Assembly (NCBI GenBank): GCA_035645695.1
Contig: DASQMC010000070.1
Span: 1 to 64,000, forward strand
Direction: 5' to 3'
DNA: 64,000 bases
Source: JAIVJZ01 sp035645695
GTDB lineage: Bacteria; Acidobacteriota; Blastocatellia; Pyrinomonadales; Pyrinomonadaceae
Below the pieces are notes generated by a model. The model saw only the letters and a list, made by a program, of their open reading frames with translations. It was not told the origin of the DNA and made no database searches. Made by a program: the position numbers and the translations under genes. This document shows positions 9,301 to 19,058 of this stretch, one piece after another; the stretch's first letter is position 1; each line of letters begins with the position of its first letter.

Positions 9301-10280
9301 AGCGCGCCGTAATGCACGGCGGCGCGCTCTTGCCTTCGCGCCTGCCGGCGTGCGAGAAGGCGTCTGGGCGTGAGCAGCCCGGCGAGCAGTTTGAACGCTT
9401 CGCCGTTCGTCCGCGCCGCGCGCCAACTGCCCGCGGCCAGTTTCAACGCCTCCAACTTCTCGCCCCGCCGCATGAACTCCTGCGCGCTGCGAAATCGTGC
9501 GAGCGTTTGAAATTCTTCGAGTTCGCGTGCGCCCAGATTTAGCGAGGCCGCCGCGCGGCGTTGCGCGGCGAGTTTCTCGCGCAGCATCAAGGCCAGGTTG
9601 CGGCTCGTGTTGTAGCCGTGCTGCCGCCACGCGGAGAGCACGCTCGGGTCGAAAGCAAACTCGCCTTCCGCGCTCAGGCGCAAATAGAGTTCGTAATCTT
9701 CCAGCCCCGCTTCTTCGTTCCAGCGGTGCGTTTGAAGCGCGGCGCGACGATAGAGAACCGTCGGGCTGAGCGGGGCGAGCGTTTCCAGAAGCATCCGCCG
9801 CACGTCGCCGTCGCGGTAACGCGCCCAGTCGGTCGTGCAATCGATGATGCGCTCTCCGGCGTCGATGCTGTAAGCGTTCCCGTAGGCGAGGACGGCGCGC
9901 GGGCGCGCTTCCAAAATTTCGACGCGCGCCCGCAGGAACTCCGGAAACCACAGATCGTCCGAGCCGAGGTAGGCGAAGTAGTGCCCGCGCGAGCGCGCGA
10001 AACCCTCGTTGAGCGTCGCGGACAGGCCGCGATTTTCGCGCGCGTGAAAGTCGCAGGCGAACGGGCAGTCGCGCAAGGCGCGTTCGATGATGCGCGGCGA
10101 ATCGTCCGTGGAGCCGTCGTCTATGACGAAGAGTTCGAGGGGCGCGAGCGTCTGGCGGAAAATCGAGCGCAACGTTCGCTCGACGAACGGCGCGTGGTTG
10201 AACGAAGGCACGACGACGGAGACGGCCACCGCTTGATTCATCTCCGGCGCGGGCCGGATGCTTGCTGGCGCTTTTGGCAT
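9291..10280 (-). CDS. family 2 glycosyltransferase
   Basis: A 329-residue GT-A enzyme. The domain occupies about residues 18-245: SVVVPSFNHAPFVERTL, FVIDDGSTDDSPR, a NRGLSATLNEGF segment and YLGSDDLWFPEF carrying the DxD-like SDD. The C-terminal about 80 residues are Arg/Ala-rich and helical. The ATG at 10280 was kept; an internal ATG at 10241 would remove 13 residues. The gene is divergent from the GT4 gene starting at 10314, only 33 bp away, so the two promoters must overlap each other or each other's 5' regions. The sugar is unknown. Confidence 0.88.
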   Translation of the reverse strand: MPKAPASIRPAPEMNQAVAVSVVVPSFNHAPFVERTLRSIFRQTLAPLELFVIDDGSTDDSPRIIERALRDCPFACDFHARENRGLSATLNEGFARSRGHYFAYLGSDDLWFPEFLRARVEILEARPRAVLAYGNAYSIDAGERIIDCTTDWARYRDGDVRRMLLETLAPLSPTVLYRRAALQTHRWNEEAGLEDYELYLRLSAEGEFAFDPSVLSAWRQHGYNTSRNLALMLREKLAAQRRAAASLNLGARELEEFQTLARFRSAQEFMRRGEKLEALKLAAGSWRAARTNGEAFKLLAGLLTPRRLLARRQARRQERAAVHYGALHM

Positions 10281-10313
10281 TCGCTCTCTATATTAAAACA
10301 AGTCCGGTCTTCC

Positions 10314-11447
10314 ATGAGAGTCCTGCACCTACTCGATTCGCTCAACCGCGGCGGCGCGGAGACGCTCCTCTTGGACGTGTGTCGCAACGGGCGCGCCAAC
10401 GGTCTCGATCTGACCTTCGCGGCGACGGGCGGCGGCGAACTCGAAGACGACTTCCGGCGTTCCGGCGCGCACTTCGTCAGGCTCTCGCGCCGCGCGCCGC
10501 TCGATCTGAAGTTGTGCGGGCAACTGCGGCGTTTGATCGCGGAGCGCGCGGTCGAAGTCGTGCATTGCCATCAGGCGGTCGAAGCCCTGCACGCCTATCT
10601 CGCGACGCGCGGGAGGCCGGGCGTCAAACGCGTGCTCAGTTTTCACCTCTGCGCGGCGGACGCGAAGAACCGGCTGGCCTTGAAGTTTCTCGCGCCGCGC
10701 ATGGACGCCAACGTCGCCGTCAGCCGCGAACTGCTCGCCTGCCTCGACGCGGAAGGCGGCTTTGCCACCGCGAAAAATTTTCGCGTCGTTTACAACGGCG
10801 TTGACGCCGCGCGCCTCGCGCCGGAGGCGACGGGCGAGAGCGGCAACTCCTTGCGCGCCGAATTGAAACTCGCCGGGAATGATTTGCTGCTCGGCATGGT
10901 CGGCAATTTTTACGCCGATGCGCGCAAGGATCAGTTGACGATCTGCCGCGCGCTGCCCGCCGTCTTTCGCCGCGCCCCGCACGCGCATTTCGCGTTTGCC
11001 GGAGGGCACGCGGGCGGCGGCGCGACGCGCATCTATCAGGCGTGCGTTGACTACTGCCGCGAACAGGGAATCGCAGACCGCGTGCATTTCCTGGGCAAGC
11101 GCGCGGATGTCGCGGACGTTTTGCGCGCGCTCGACATCTTCGTCTTTTCGTCGCGCAAGGATACGTTCGGCGTGGCCGTCGTCGAAGCCATGCTGCGGGG
11201 CGTGCCCGCGGTCGTCTCCGACATCGGCGCGCTGCTCGAAGTGACGGGCGGCGGGCAATTCGCGTCCGTCTTTCGCACGGGCGACGCGGACGATCTGGCG
11301 CGGCGTCTCGTCGAACTCATCGAAGACCGCGAGCGGCGCGCGCGTCTCGCGGACGGGGCGCGCGGTTGGGCGGCCGCCGAGTTCGGCATCGAAACGCACA
11401 TCGCGAATTTGCTCAAACTGTACAAGTCTCTGCGGGGCGTGCCATGA
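10314..11447 (+). CDS. family 4 glycosyltransferase
   Basis: A 377-residue GT-B enzyme starting MRVLHLLDSLNRGGAET, the standard N-terminus for this group, so ATG 10314 is chosen although the frame is open far upstream across the antisense GT2 gene. The C-terminal domain shows LLLGMVGNFYADARKDQLT, VHFLGKRADVADVLRALD and the donor-binding segment DTFGVAVVEAMLRGVPAVVS. It transfers a nucleotide-activated sugar with retention of configuration in the cytoplasm. It is followed by a second GT4 gene after a 72-bp gap containing tcgtctcgttcg-type repeats. Confidence 0.9.
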   Translation: MRVLHLLDSLNRGGAETLLLDVCRNGRANGLDLTFAATGGGELEDDFRRSGAHFVRLSRRAPLDLKLCGQLRRLIAERAVEVVHCHQAVEALHAYLATRGRPGVKRVLSFHLCAADAKNRLALKFLAPRMDANVAVSRELLACLDAEGGFATAKNFRVVYNGVDAARLAPEATGESGNSLRAELKLAGNDLLLGMVGNFYADARKDQLTICRALPAVFRRAPHAHFAFAGGHAGGGATRIYQACVDYCREQGIADRVHFLGKRADVADVLRALDIFVFSSRKDTFGVAVVEAMLRGVPAVVSDIGALLEVTGGGQFASVFRTGDADDLARRLVELIEDRERRARLADGARGWAAAEFGIETHIANLLKLYKSLRGVP

Positions 11448-11519
11448 TCTCGCCGTTTAAGTTCGTCTCATTCGTCTCGTTCGCTCGTTCGATTACTCGA
11501 TGAATAGGAAACGCCACGC

Positions 11520-12644
11520 GTGCGTGTATTGATGGGGATGCCCGACCGGAACTCTCTGGGCGGGCCGGCGGCATGCGAACCGCCCTTCGTCGCGGAGTTG
11601 CGCCGCCTCGGCGCAGAGGTCGCCGAAGAGACTTACGTCTACGGCGAACGGCTCGGCGGGACGACTCTCCGGCAGCGCATCGCGCGGGTGCTCTCGACGG
11701 CGCGGCTCTTGCGCCGCCGCCTGCGACGCGAGCAATCCGACATCGTTCACCTGAACACTTCGTTCGACAAGATGGCGCTCTTGCGCGACGCCGCTACCGT
11801 CCGCCTGCTGCAACCCACGCGTGCGAAAATCTTTTTGAAGTTCCACGGCTCGGACGCCGCGCTGTTTGAAACAACCAACCCCGCTTTGCGCGCGCTCGTG
11901 CGATTCGTCCTGGCGCGCGCCGACGGCATCGGGCTGCTTTCGTCCGAGGAGCGCGAGAATTTCACGCGCGCCGGAGTTGACGGCCGCAAACTCTTCGTCG
12001 TCAAAAATGTGGTGGCGGGCGCTGCCGCCGACCCGCGCGCGGGCGAGAAGTTGCGCGCGAAGTTGGGCGTTGACGCGAGCAAGCCGCTCCTGCTCTTTAT
12101 CGCGCGTTTCATCCCGGCCAAAGGCTTAACGGACGTGATTCGCGCCTGCGCCATCCTGCGCGACGAGGGGCGCGCCTTCGAGTTGCTCTGCCTCGGCGAC
12201 GGCGAGGCGCGCGCCGAGGCCGAAGCGGAAACAGAGCGTTTGGGTCTGCAAGAGCGCACGCGCTTCTTCGGCTACGTGCCCGAAGCCGAGACGGCCGAGT
12301 TTTACGCGGGCAGCACGATGCTTTTGTTCCCGACGTATCACTACGAAGGTTTCCCGATGGTCATTTTCAAATCGCTCGCCGCCGGGCTGCCCGTCATCAC
12401 GACGCGCATACGCGCCGCCGCCGACTACCTGCGCGAGCCGGAAAATTGCCTCTGGGTCGAGGCGAGGAACCCGCCGTCGCTCGCGGAAAAGATCGCCGGG
12501 CTGCTCGACCAACCCGAAGCGCGCGCCGTCATGCGCGACCACAACGTCGAACTCGCGCGACGGTTCACAGCGCCCTTCGTAGCGCCGGAGTATCTGGAAA
12601 TATATAATCAACTCGTCGCAGTCGAGAAGAACTTCAAGCAATAG
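11520..12644 (+). CDS. family 4 glycosyltransferase
   Basis: This 374-residue GT-B protein starts at GTG 11520 (MRVLMGMPDRNSLGGPA). Residues about 80-125 carry VHLNTSFDKMALLRD and FLKFHGSDA; the C-terminal domain begins PLLLFIARFIPAKGLTD and contains LLFPTYHYEGFPMVIFKS, the donor-binding Glu region. No membrane segments. The Shine-Dalgarno is weak. With the preceding GT4 and the following bi-domain oxidoreductase it forms a co-directional run in the polysaccharide locus. Specificity unknown. Confidence 0.9.
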   Translation: MRVLMGMPDRNSLGGPAACEPPFVAELRRLGAEVAEETYVYGERLGGTTLRQRIARVLSTARLLRRRLRREQSDIVHLNTSFDKMALLRDAATVRLLQPTRAKIFLKFHGSDAALFETTNPALRALVRFVLARADGIGLLSSEERENFTRAGVDGRKLFVVKNVVAGAAADPRAGEKLRAKLGVDASKPLLLFIARFIPAKGLTDVIRACAILRDEGRAFELLCLGDGEARAEAEAETERLGLQERTRFFGYVPEAETAEFYAGSTMLLFPTYHYEGFPMVIFKSLAAGLPVITTRIRAAADYLREPENCLWVEARNPPSLAEKIAGLLDQPEARAVMRDHNVELARRFTAPFVAPEYLEIYNQLVAVEKNFKQ

Positions 12645-12701
12645 GCAAATCGTCCGGGGCAGTTGAAAAGGTAAGGGGATGGGCGCGAATCGCGAAAGCG
12701 C

Positions 12702-14909
12702 ATGAAACAGATTTTGCAAAACTATAAGACGGGCGAAGTTTCCGTCGCGGACGTGCCGCCGCCCATCGCGCAACGGGGGCGCGTGCTGGTGCGCACGGCC
12801 GCCTCGCTGATCAGCGCGGGCACGGAGCGCATGGCCGTCGAACTCGGCCGCAAGAGCCTCGTCGGCAAGGCGAGGGAACGCCCCGATCTTGTCCGGCAGG
12901 TTATTCAGAAGGCGCAGCGCGAAGGCCTGATGAACACGCTAACGGCCGTGCAGACGAAACTCAACGCCGCGAACGCGCTCGGCTACAGTGCGGCCGGGGT
13001 GGTCATCGGCGCGGGCGACGACGTGTCGGACTTTACGGCGGGCGACCGCGTGGCCTGCGCGGGCGCGGGCTTCGCTTCGCACGCCGAAGTCTTATCCGTT
13101 CCTAAAAATTTGTGCGTGCGGCTGCCCGACGCCGTCGATTTCGAGGCGGCCGCCTTCGGCACGCTCGGGGCGATTGCGCTGCAAGGCGTGAGGCTCGCCG
13201 AGTTGACGCTCGGCGAAGCGGTCGTCGTCATCGGCCTCGGCCTTCTCGGTCAACTCACCGTCCAACTTCTGAAGGCGAACGGCTGCCGCGTCTTCGGCGT
13301 CGATCTCGACGCGTCGAAGATCGAACTCGCGCGCACGCTCGGCGCGGACGACGGCTGTGTCTCCGGCAATGCCACGCGCGAGGCCGTCATGGAGTGGTCG
13401 CGCGGGCGCGGCGCGGACGCGGTGTTGATTACGGCGGCCACCTCCTCCGATCAACCGGTCGAACTGGCGGGCGAAATCTCGCGTCTCAAGGGGCGCGTGG
13501 TGGCCGTCGGCCTCGTGGGGATGAACGTCCCGCGTAAAGTTTATTACGAGCGCGAACTGACGCTTAAAGTTTCCATGTCTTACGGGCCGGGTCGCTACGA
13601 TCCCGAATACGAGGAGCGCGGCCACGATTACCCTTTTCCTTACGTGCGCTGGACGGAAGGGCGAAACATCGAAGCCTTCCTGGACCTCGTGGCGGCGGGC
13701 AGCGTCCGCGTCGCGCCGCTCGTCACGCACAGGTTCGCAATCGAAGAGGGCGAGCGCGCCTACAACTTGATCGCGGGCGAAACGAAAGAACCCTATCTCG
13801 GCGTCGTGCTGAACTACGACACACAGCGCGAACTCGCGCGCAGCATCGAACGGCGTGCGAGCGCGACCGGTGCCGCACACGGTTCGGGGCGCGTGTCGTC
13901 GGCATCGGCTACGGTGCGCGTCGGCATGATCGGCGCGGGCAGCTACGCGCAGAAGTTCCTGCTGCCGAACTTCAAGGCGAACGGCGCGGCCTTCGAGACA
14001 ATCGCGACCGCCTCGGGCATCTCGGCGCGCGGCATCGGCGAGAAGTACGACTTCGCGCGCATAGTTGCGAGCGCGGAAGATGTCGTCGCGGAGACGGCCG
14101 CGAACCTGATCGTGATCGCCACGCGTCACGACTCGCACGCCCCGCTCGCGCGCCTCACGCTCGACGCCGGGCGTCACGTCTTCGTCGAAAAACCGCTCGC
14201 GCTCGACGACGAGGAGTTGGACGGCGTGCTTTTGGCGGCGCGGGCGTCGGCCGGGCAACTCATGGTCGGCTACAACCGCCGCTTCTCGCCGCACGCGCGG
14301 GCGTGCGCCGAAAGTTTCGCCGCGCGCCGCGAACCGCTCTCGATCCTCTATCGCGTCAACGCGGGGCGCATCGCGCGCACACACTGGATTCAAGACCCGC
14401 GCGAGGGCGGCGGGCGCATCATCGGCGAGGTCTGCCATTTCATCGACCTGATGCACTTTTTGACCGGAGCCGTCACGACGCGCGTCTATGCGGAGTCGGT
14501 CACGAGCCGCAACGAGGAGACGCCCGACGAAGATTCAGTCTTCATCACGCTGCGTTTCAGCGACGGCTCGAACGGCCAGATCGCCTATCTCGCCGAGGGC
14601 GACCGCGCGCTTCCGAAAGAGCGCATCGAAGTTTTCGGGGGCGGCAAAACTTTCGTCATCGAAGACTTTCGCTCCGCCGCGCTCTATCAAGGCGGGCGCG
14701 AGCGTCGCCAGGCGAAACTGCGCGCACAGGACAAAGGGCAGGCCGAAGAGGTGCGCGCTCTCTGCGCGATGGTCAGGGAAGGCGCGCCCGCGCCCATCGC
14801 CCTCCACGACCTCGCCGCCACCACGCGCGCCACCTTCCGCATCCGCGACTCCCTGCGCACCGGGCAACCAATGGAAGTGACAGGTGAAGAAGTGACAGGT
14901 GACAGGTGA
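12702..14909 (+). CDS. bi-domain oxidoreductase: MDR alcohol dehydrogenase fused to Gfo/Idh/MocA
   Basis: A 735-residue fusion. Residues about 1-370 are a zinc-type medium-chain dehydrogenase (GYSAAGVVIGAGDDV, AAFGTLGAIALQGV, the dinucleotide motif VVVIGLGLLGQLT). Residues about 400-720 are a Gfo/Idh/MocA dehydrogenase (VRVGMIGAGSYAQKF, HVFVEKPLALDDEE with the active-site Lys, GEVCHFIDLMHFLTG with the catalytic His region). This fusion is recurrent in surface-polysaccharide loci; the reaction is not firmly known. The last eight or so residues (VTGEEVTGDR) and the TGA are encoded by the heptad array that fills the junction to asnB, so the C-terminal tail is repeat-derived. Confidence 0.9.
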   Translation: MKQILQNYKTGEVSVADVPPPIAQRGRVLVRTAASLISAGTERMAVELGRKSLVGKARERPDLVRQVIQKAQREGLMNTLTAVQTKLNAANALGYSAAGVVIGAGDDVSDFTAGDRVACAGAGFASHAEVLSVPKNLCVRLPDAVDFEAAAFGTLGAIALQGVRLAELTLGEAVVVIGLGLLGQLTVQLLKANGCRVFGVDLDASKIELARTLGADDGCVSGNATREAVMEWSRGRGADAVLITAATSSDQPVELAGEISRLKGRVVAVGLVGMNVPRKVYYERELTLKVSMSYGPGRYDPEYEERGHDYPFPYVRWTEGRNIEAFLDLVAAGSVRVAPLVTHRFAIEEGERAYNLIAGETKEPYLGVVLNYDTQRELARSIERRASATGAAHGSGRVSSASATVRVGMIGAGSYAQKFLLPNFKANGAAFETIATASGISARGIGEKYDFARIVASAEDVVAETAANLIVIATRHDSHAPLARLTLDAGRHVFVEKPLALDDEELDGVLLAARASAGQLMVGYNRRFSPHARACAESFAARREPLSILYRVNAGRIARTHWIQDPREGGGRIIGEVCHFIDLMHFLTGAVTTRVYAESVTSRNEETPDEDSVFITLRFSDGSNGQIAYLAEGDRALPKERIEVFGGGKTFVIEDFRSAALYQGGRERRQAKLRAQDKGQAEEVRALCAMVREGAPAPIALHDLAATTRATFRIRDSLRTGQPMEVTGEEVTGDR

Positions 14910-14978
14910 CAGGTGACAAGTCGGAACAATACAAGTTCTTGGTTTTAACCTGTCACCTGTCACCTGTCACCCGTCACT
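14877..14978. repeat. heptad palindromic array (word gtgacag)
   Basis: The left array repeats gtgacag; arms 14892-14914 and 14948-14970 are perfect 23-nt inverted repeats with a 33-nt loop. It starts inside the oxidoreductase gene and ends 8 nt (aaaatctt) before the asnB ATG. The word contains TGA, so stops occur in all + frames. Confidence 0.9.
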
Positions 14979-14986
14979 AAAATCTT

Positions 14987-16972
14987 ATGTGTGGCATCGC
15001 CGGAATCATGGGTCGGAATCCCGAGCGTCGCGTCGCCGCGATGCTCGCGTCTATCGAGCATCGCGGGCGCGACGACGAGGGTGTGTGGACGGCCGCGTCG
15101 GTTGACGCGGAGGGGCGGCGCGCGTGTCTCGGCCACCGCCGGCTCTCGATCATCGACACGAGCGAGGCCGGGCATCAGCCGATGCTCTACGCCGACGGCC
15201 GCTATTCCCTCACGTTCAACGGCGAGATTTACAACTACCGGGAACTGCGCTCGCAACTCGAAACCGCAGGCCATCGCTTTCGCACCGACTGCGACACGGA
15301 AGTGCTGCTCGCGGCCTATGCCGAGTGGGGAGTGGGCGCGCTCGCGCGTCTGAACGGCATGTTCGCCTTCGCCCTTTGGGATTCCTTCGAGCAGGAGTTG
15401 ATTCTCGCGCGCGACCGGCTCGGCATCAAGCCGCTCTATTACGCGTTCGGCTCGGAGGACGTGCGCGGCGCGAAGCCGGACGCGAAGGCGAGCGCGCCGG
15501 AGTCCGCGTCTCCCGGCCAATCGTTCGTCTTCGCGTCGGAGATCAAGGCCATACTCTCGACCGGGCTGGTCGCGCGCGCGCTCGACACGGACGCGCTAAA
15601 TCAATACCTGACATTCCTCTGGACGCCCGACCCGCACACGGTCTTTCGCGGAATCTACAAACTCCCGCCCGCGCACGTTTTGCGCTGGCGCGCGGGGCGC
15701 ATAAGCGTGAGCGAGTGGTGGGATGTGTCGTTCGACGAGATCGAAGAGGGGCGAAGCGAAGACTGGTGGCGCGAGCGCGTGCTGGAAACGCTGGAGCGCG
15801 TCGTGCGAATGGAGATGGTGGCGGACGTGCCGCTCGGCGCGTTCCTCTCCGGCGGCGTGGACTCTTCTTCAATCGTCGCCCTGATGAACCGGCATAGCGA
15901 CGGGCGGCGCATCTGTACCTATACGGTCGGCATCGATCAGGAAGACCTGCGCTACGACATCATCCCCGACGATGCGCGCTGGGCGCGACAGGTCGGAAAA
16001 CTACTCGACACCGACTATCACGAGTTGTTACTTCAACCGGACGTGTGCGACCTTTTGCCGAAACTCGTTCATCACATGGATGAACCCGTCGCCGACCCGG
16101 CCGTTATCACGAGTTACCTCGTCTCGCGCGCGGCGCGCGAACGTCTGACGGTGTTGCTCTCCGGCGTCGGCGGCGATGAAGTCTTCGCGGGCTACCCGCG
16201 TCAACTCGCGATGCGGCTCGCGGGCGCGTTCGACCCCGTGCCCGGAGCCTTGCGCCGCCCGCTGATGTCCGCCGTGTCGAACGCGCTGCCCGGCGGCTTG
16301 CCCGGCCGCTTCACCGCGCCGCTTCGCAACGCCAAGAAGTTCGCGCGCTCCGCCGCGCTCGATTTCGAGGATCGCTATCTAGGCTTCGGCACGTACTTCA
16401 CGGACGCGGCCAAACGGCGTCTCTACACAGACGAGTTGAACGAAGCCACACAGGGCGCGGACGCCTATCGCGAGCACCGCCGCCACTTCGCACGCGTGCG
16501 GGCGGCCGCGCCGCTCAACCGCCTGCTCTACCTCGACATGAAAACTTTTCTGCCATGTCTGAACCTCGCCTACACCGACAAGACCTCGATGGCCGCCAAC
16601 CTCGAAGTGCGCGTCCCTTTCCTGAACGTCGAACTCGTCGAACTCGCCGCGCGCATGCCCGTCAATTTGAAACTGCGCGGCCTGAAGCGTAAGTATATTT
16701 TGAAACGCGCGGCGGAGAGCCTGTTGCCGAAAGACGTGGTGTGGCGCAAGAAGGCGGGCTTCGGCGCGCCGGTGCGCTCGTGGCTGCGCGGCGCGCTTAT
16801 GCCGATGGTCGAAGATTTGCTCTCGGAGGACACCGTGCGGAGGCGCGGCCTCTTCCGCCCGGCGGAAGTTCGCCGCATCATCGACGCCAACCTTTCCGGG
16901 CGCGAAGACTACAACCTACAGGTCTTCCAGCTACTCACCCTCGAACTCTGGCAGCGCGCCTTCATGGACTAA
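14987..16972 (+). CDS. asnB: asparagine synthetase B-type glutamine amidotransferase (copy 1)
   Basis: A 661-residue class-II amidotransferase. Cys2 of MCGIAGIMG is the N-terminal nucleophile of the glutaminase domain (about 1-215, with NGEIYNYRELR). The synthetase domain carries the PP-loop LSGGVDSSSIVAL near residue 290, LLSGVGGDEVFAGY and KTSMAANLEVRVPFL. The family transfers glutamine-derived ammonia to an AMP-activated carboxylate. In a glycan locus the acceptor may be a uronic acid rather than aspartate; that is inference. A second copy lies at 22105. There is no Shine-Dalgarno; the start follows a heptad array by 8 nt. Confidence 0.92.
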   Translation: MCGIAGIMGRNPERRVAAMLASIEHRGRDDEGVWTAASVDAEGRRACLGHRRLSIIDTSEAGHQPMLYADGRYSLTFNGEIYNYRELRSQLETAGHRFRTDCDTEVLLAAYAEWGVGALARLNGMFAFALWDSFEQELILARDRLGIKPLYYAFGSEDVRGAKPDAKASAPESASPGQSFVFASEIKAILSTGLVARALDTDALNQYLTFLWTPDPHTVFRGIYKLPPAHVLRWRAGRISVSEWWDVSFDEIEEGRSEDWWRERVLETLERVVRMEMVADVPLGAFLSGGVDSSSIVALMNRHSDGRRICTYTVGIDQEDLRYDIIPDDARWARQVGKLLDTDYHELLLQPDVCDLLPKLVHHMDEPVADPAVITSYLVSRAARERLTVLLSGVGGDEVFAGYPRQLAMRLAGAFDPVPGALRRPLMSAVSNALPGGLPGRFTAPLRNAKKFARSAALDFEDRYLGFGTYFTDAAKRRLYTDELNEATQGADAYREHRRHFARVRAAAPLNRLLYLDMKTFLPCLNLAYTDKTSMAANLEVRVPFLNVELVELAARMPVNLKLRGLKRKYILKRAAESLLPKDVVWRKKAGFGAPVRSWLRGALMPMVEDLLSEDTVRRRGLFRPAEVRRIIDANLSGREDYNLQVFQLLTLELWQRAFMD

Positions 16973-17145
16973 CCGCCCACGGCGGCAGCGCGACGGACAT
17001 CAAAGGTGATGCCCCCGGTAAAGCCGAGACAGAGACATTACTGCGTTTAGCGGTCGCTTGTCGGGCGCGAATGGAGCGTGTTAATTTCACTGTTTCGCGC
17101 GGGGCTGAAATTGTCGTCTATGCGTGTTAATGCGCGTTCGCGGGT

Positions 17146-18090
17146 GTGAAGGTAAGCTGCCGCCGGACGAAACTCTCCATGAGTGATAACGGGAACAAGT
17201 TGAAGGAAGAGGTGCGCGCCTTCTGGCAGGCGAACCCGTGCGGGACGAAGTTTACGGACGCGCCGGCGGGGTCGCGTGAGTTTTACGAGCGCGTGGCGGA
17301 GCATCGCTACGGGACGGAATGGCACATCCCGGCGGCGGCGGAGTTTGGGCGCGCGCGCGGCTTGCGTGTGCTTGAGATCGGGTGCGGGCTGGGAACGGAC
17401 GGGGCGCAGTTTGCGCGTGCGGGCGCGGATTACACGGGCGTTGATTTGACCGAGGCCGCCGTGGAACTGGCGCGCAAGTGCTTCGAGGCTTACGGCCTGA
17501 GCGGCGAGTTTCGCACGGCCGACGCGGAGCAACTGGATTTCCCCGACGAGTCTTTCGATGTGGTCTATTCGCACGGCGTCCTGCATCACACGCCGGACAC
17601 GGCGCGGGCCGTGCGCGAGGTGCATCGCGTGCTCCGGCCGCGCGGGCGGGCGGTCGTGATGCTTTATCATCGCAACTCTTATAACTATCGCGTGAACATA
17701 GGCGTGCTGCGCCGGGCGGGCGCGCACCTGTTGAAACGGGAAGCGGGACTCAAGCTGGCGCATCGTTTGACGGGCGAGCCAATCGCTTCCCTGCGCGAGC
17801 ACGCGGCGCGCATCAAGGGAGACGCGGAGAGTTATTTAGCGCCGGGAGAGTTTTTGAACCGCAACACGGACGGCGCGGGGAACCCGCTGGCGCGCGTCTA
17901 TTCCAGACGCGAGGCGCGCGAGTTGTTCCGCGACTTCGCGGAGGTCGAGACGGCGACGCACTTTTTGAATAAACGCTGGCTACCGGTCGTCGGCAATCTG
18001 TTGTCGCGCGGATTTGAAACGCGGCTCGCCGCCCGTTGGGGCTGGCACTTGTGGATTTACGCGCGCAAAGGAGAGGCAAAAACGGCTTGA
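17146..18090 (+). CDS. class I SAM-dependent methyltransferase
   Basis: A protein of 314 residues from GTG 17146, or 303 from ATG 17179 (MSDNGNKL), which is equally plausible; neither has a good Shine-Dalgarno. The fold is clear: motif I VLEIGCGLGTDGAQF, YTGVDLTEAAVELA, FDVVYSHGVLHHTPD and VLRPRGRAVVMLYH. The C-terminal part, about residues 190-310, resembles a substrate-capping extension. The stop TGA overlaps the TTG start of the next epimerase gene, so the two are coupled. The likely target is a glycan precursor, by context. Confidence 0.87.
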   Translation: MKVSCRRTKLSMSDNGNKLKEEVRAFWQANPCGTKFTDAPAGSREFYERVAEHRYGTEWHIPAAAEFGRARGLRVLEIGCGLGTDGAQFARAGADYTGVDLTEAAVELARKCFEAYGLSGEFRTADAEQLDFPDESFDVVYSHGVLHHTPDTARAVREVHRVLRPRGRAVVMLYHRNSYNYRVNIGVLRRAGAHLLKREAGLKLAHRLTGEPIASLREHAARIKGDAESYLAPGEFLNRNTDGAGNPLARVYSRREARELFRDFAEVETATHFLNKRWLPVVGNLLSRGFETRLAARWGWHLWIYARKGEAKTA

Positions 18091-19058
18091 CGAACAAGCG
18101 AAACATTCTGGTTACGGGCGGCGCGGGTTTCATCGGCTCGCATCTGGTCGAACGCCTGCTCGTGGAAGACGCCTGGCGCGTGACGGTCGTGGACGACTTC
18201 AACGACTTCTACGCGCCCGCGCTCAAACGCGCCAACGTCGCGCCGCACCTCGGGCGTGAGGATTACACGCTCGTCGAAGCGGACATACGCGACCGCGCCG
18301 CGCTGGAGCGAGTTTTCTACAAGACGAAGTTCGATTGCGTCGTCCATCTGGCGGCGCGCGCCGGGGTGCGCCCGTCTCTGACCGAGCCGTTCCTGTACGC
18401 GGAGACGAACATCACGGGGACGCTCAACTTGCTCGAAGCGGCGCGCGAGACGCATGTGCCGCAGTTCGTCTTCGGCTCGTCCTCGTCCGTCTACGGCATC
18501 AACGCGAAAGTGCCTTTTTCGGAAGACGACCCCATCCGCCAAACCATCAGCCCTTACGCGGCGACGAAGGCGGCGGGCGAAATGCTCTGCCACACCTACG
18601 CGCACCTGCACGACCTGCGCTGTGTGGCGCTGCGCTTCTTCACCGTCTACGGCGCGCGGCAGCGTCCCGATCTGGCGATCCACAAGTTCGCGAAACTGAT
18701 CTCGCAAGGGCAGCCCATTCCGGTCTTCGGCGACGGCACGACGCGGCGCGACTACACCTACGTCGAAGACATCATCGCGGGCGTGCGCTCGGCAATCGAC
18801 TACACGGCGAGCGACTACGAAGCGATCAACCTCGGCGAATCACGCACGGTCGAATTGCGCGAACTGATCGCGCTGCTCGAACGGGAACTCGGCCGCGAAG
18901 CCGTCATCGACCGCCAATCAATGCAACCCGGCGACGTGCCGCAAACCTTCGCCGACATCTCCAAAGCGCGCCGCCTCCTCGGCTACAACCCGCAGACACA
19001 GATCGAAGAAGGCATCCGCCGCTTCGTCGCGTGGTTCAAACGGGAAACGATGAAGTAG
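18087..19058 (+). CDS. NAD-dependent sugar epimerase, probably UDP-glucuronate 4-epimerase
   Basis: A 323-residue extended SDR. The TTG start at 18087 overlaps the preceding TGA (TTGA) and has AAAGGAGAGG upstream, so it is preferred over the in-frame ATG at 18036 inside the previous gene. Motifs: ILVTGGAGFIGSHLVERL, VVDDFNDFYAPALKRAN, FGSSSSVYG, and the catalytic Tyr-Lys in SPYAATKAAGE. The DDFNDFY segment and its spacing resemble UDP-glucuronate 4-epimerases, giving UDP-galacturonate, but UDP-glucose 4-epimerase cannot be excluded. The final ETMK and stop lie at the start of a heptad array. Confidence 0.88.
   Translation: MTNKRNILVTGGAGFIGSHLVERLLVEDAWRVTVVDDFNDFYAPALKRANVAPHLGREDYTLVEADIRDRAALERVFYKTKFDCVVHLAARAGVRPSLTEPFLYAETNITGTLNLLEAARETHVPQFVFGSSSSVYGINAKVPFSEDDPIRQTISPYAATKAAGEMLCHTYAHLHDLRCVALRFFTVYGARQRPDLAIHKFAKLISQGQPIPVFGDGTTRRDYTYVEDIIAGVRSAIDYTASDYEAINLGESRTVELRELIALLERELGREAVIDRQSMQPGDVPQTFADISKARRLLGYNPQTQIEEGIRRFVAWFKRETMK

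Noticed and set aside
9561..10313. N-terminal extension of the GT4 gene across the GT2 gene
   Set aside because: It is antisense to a conserved GT2 domain; the GT4 family N-terminus begins at 10314.
13092..14456. Long antisense frame over the bi-domain oxidoreductase
   Set aside because: No recognisable domain and no start signals; the sense frame is a well-conserved fusion.
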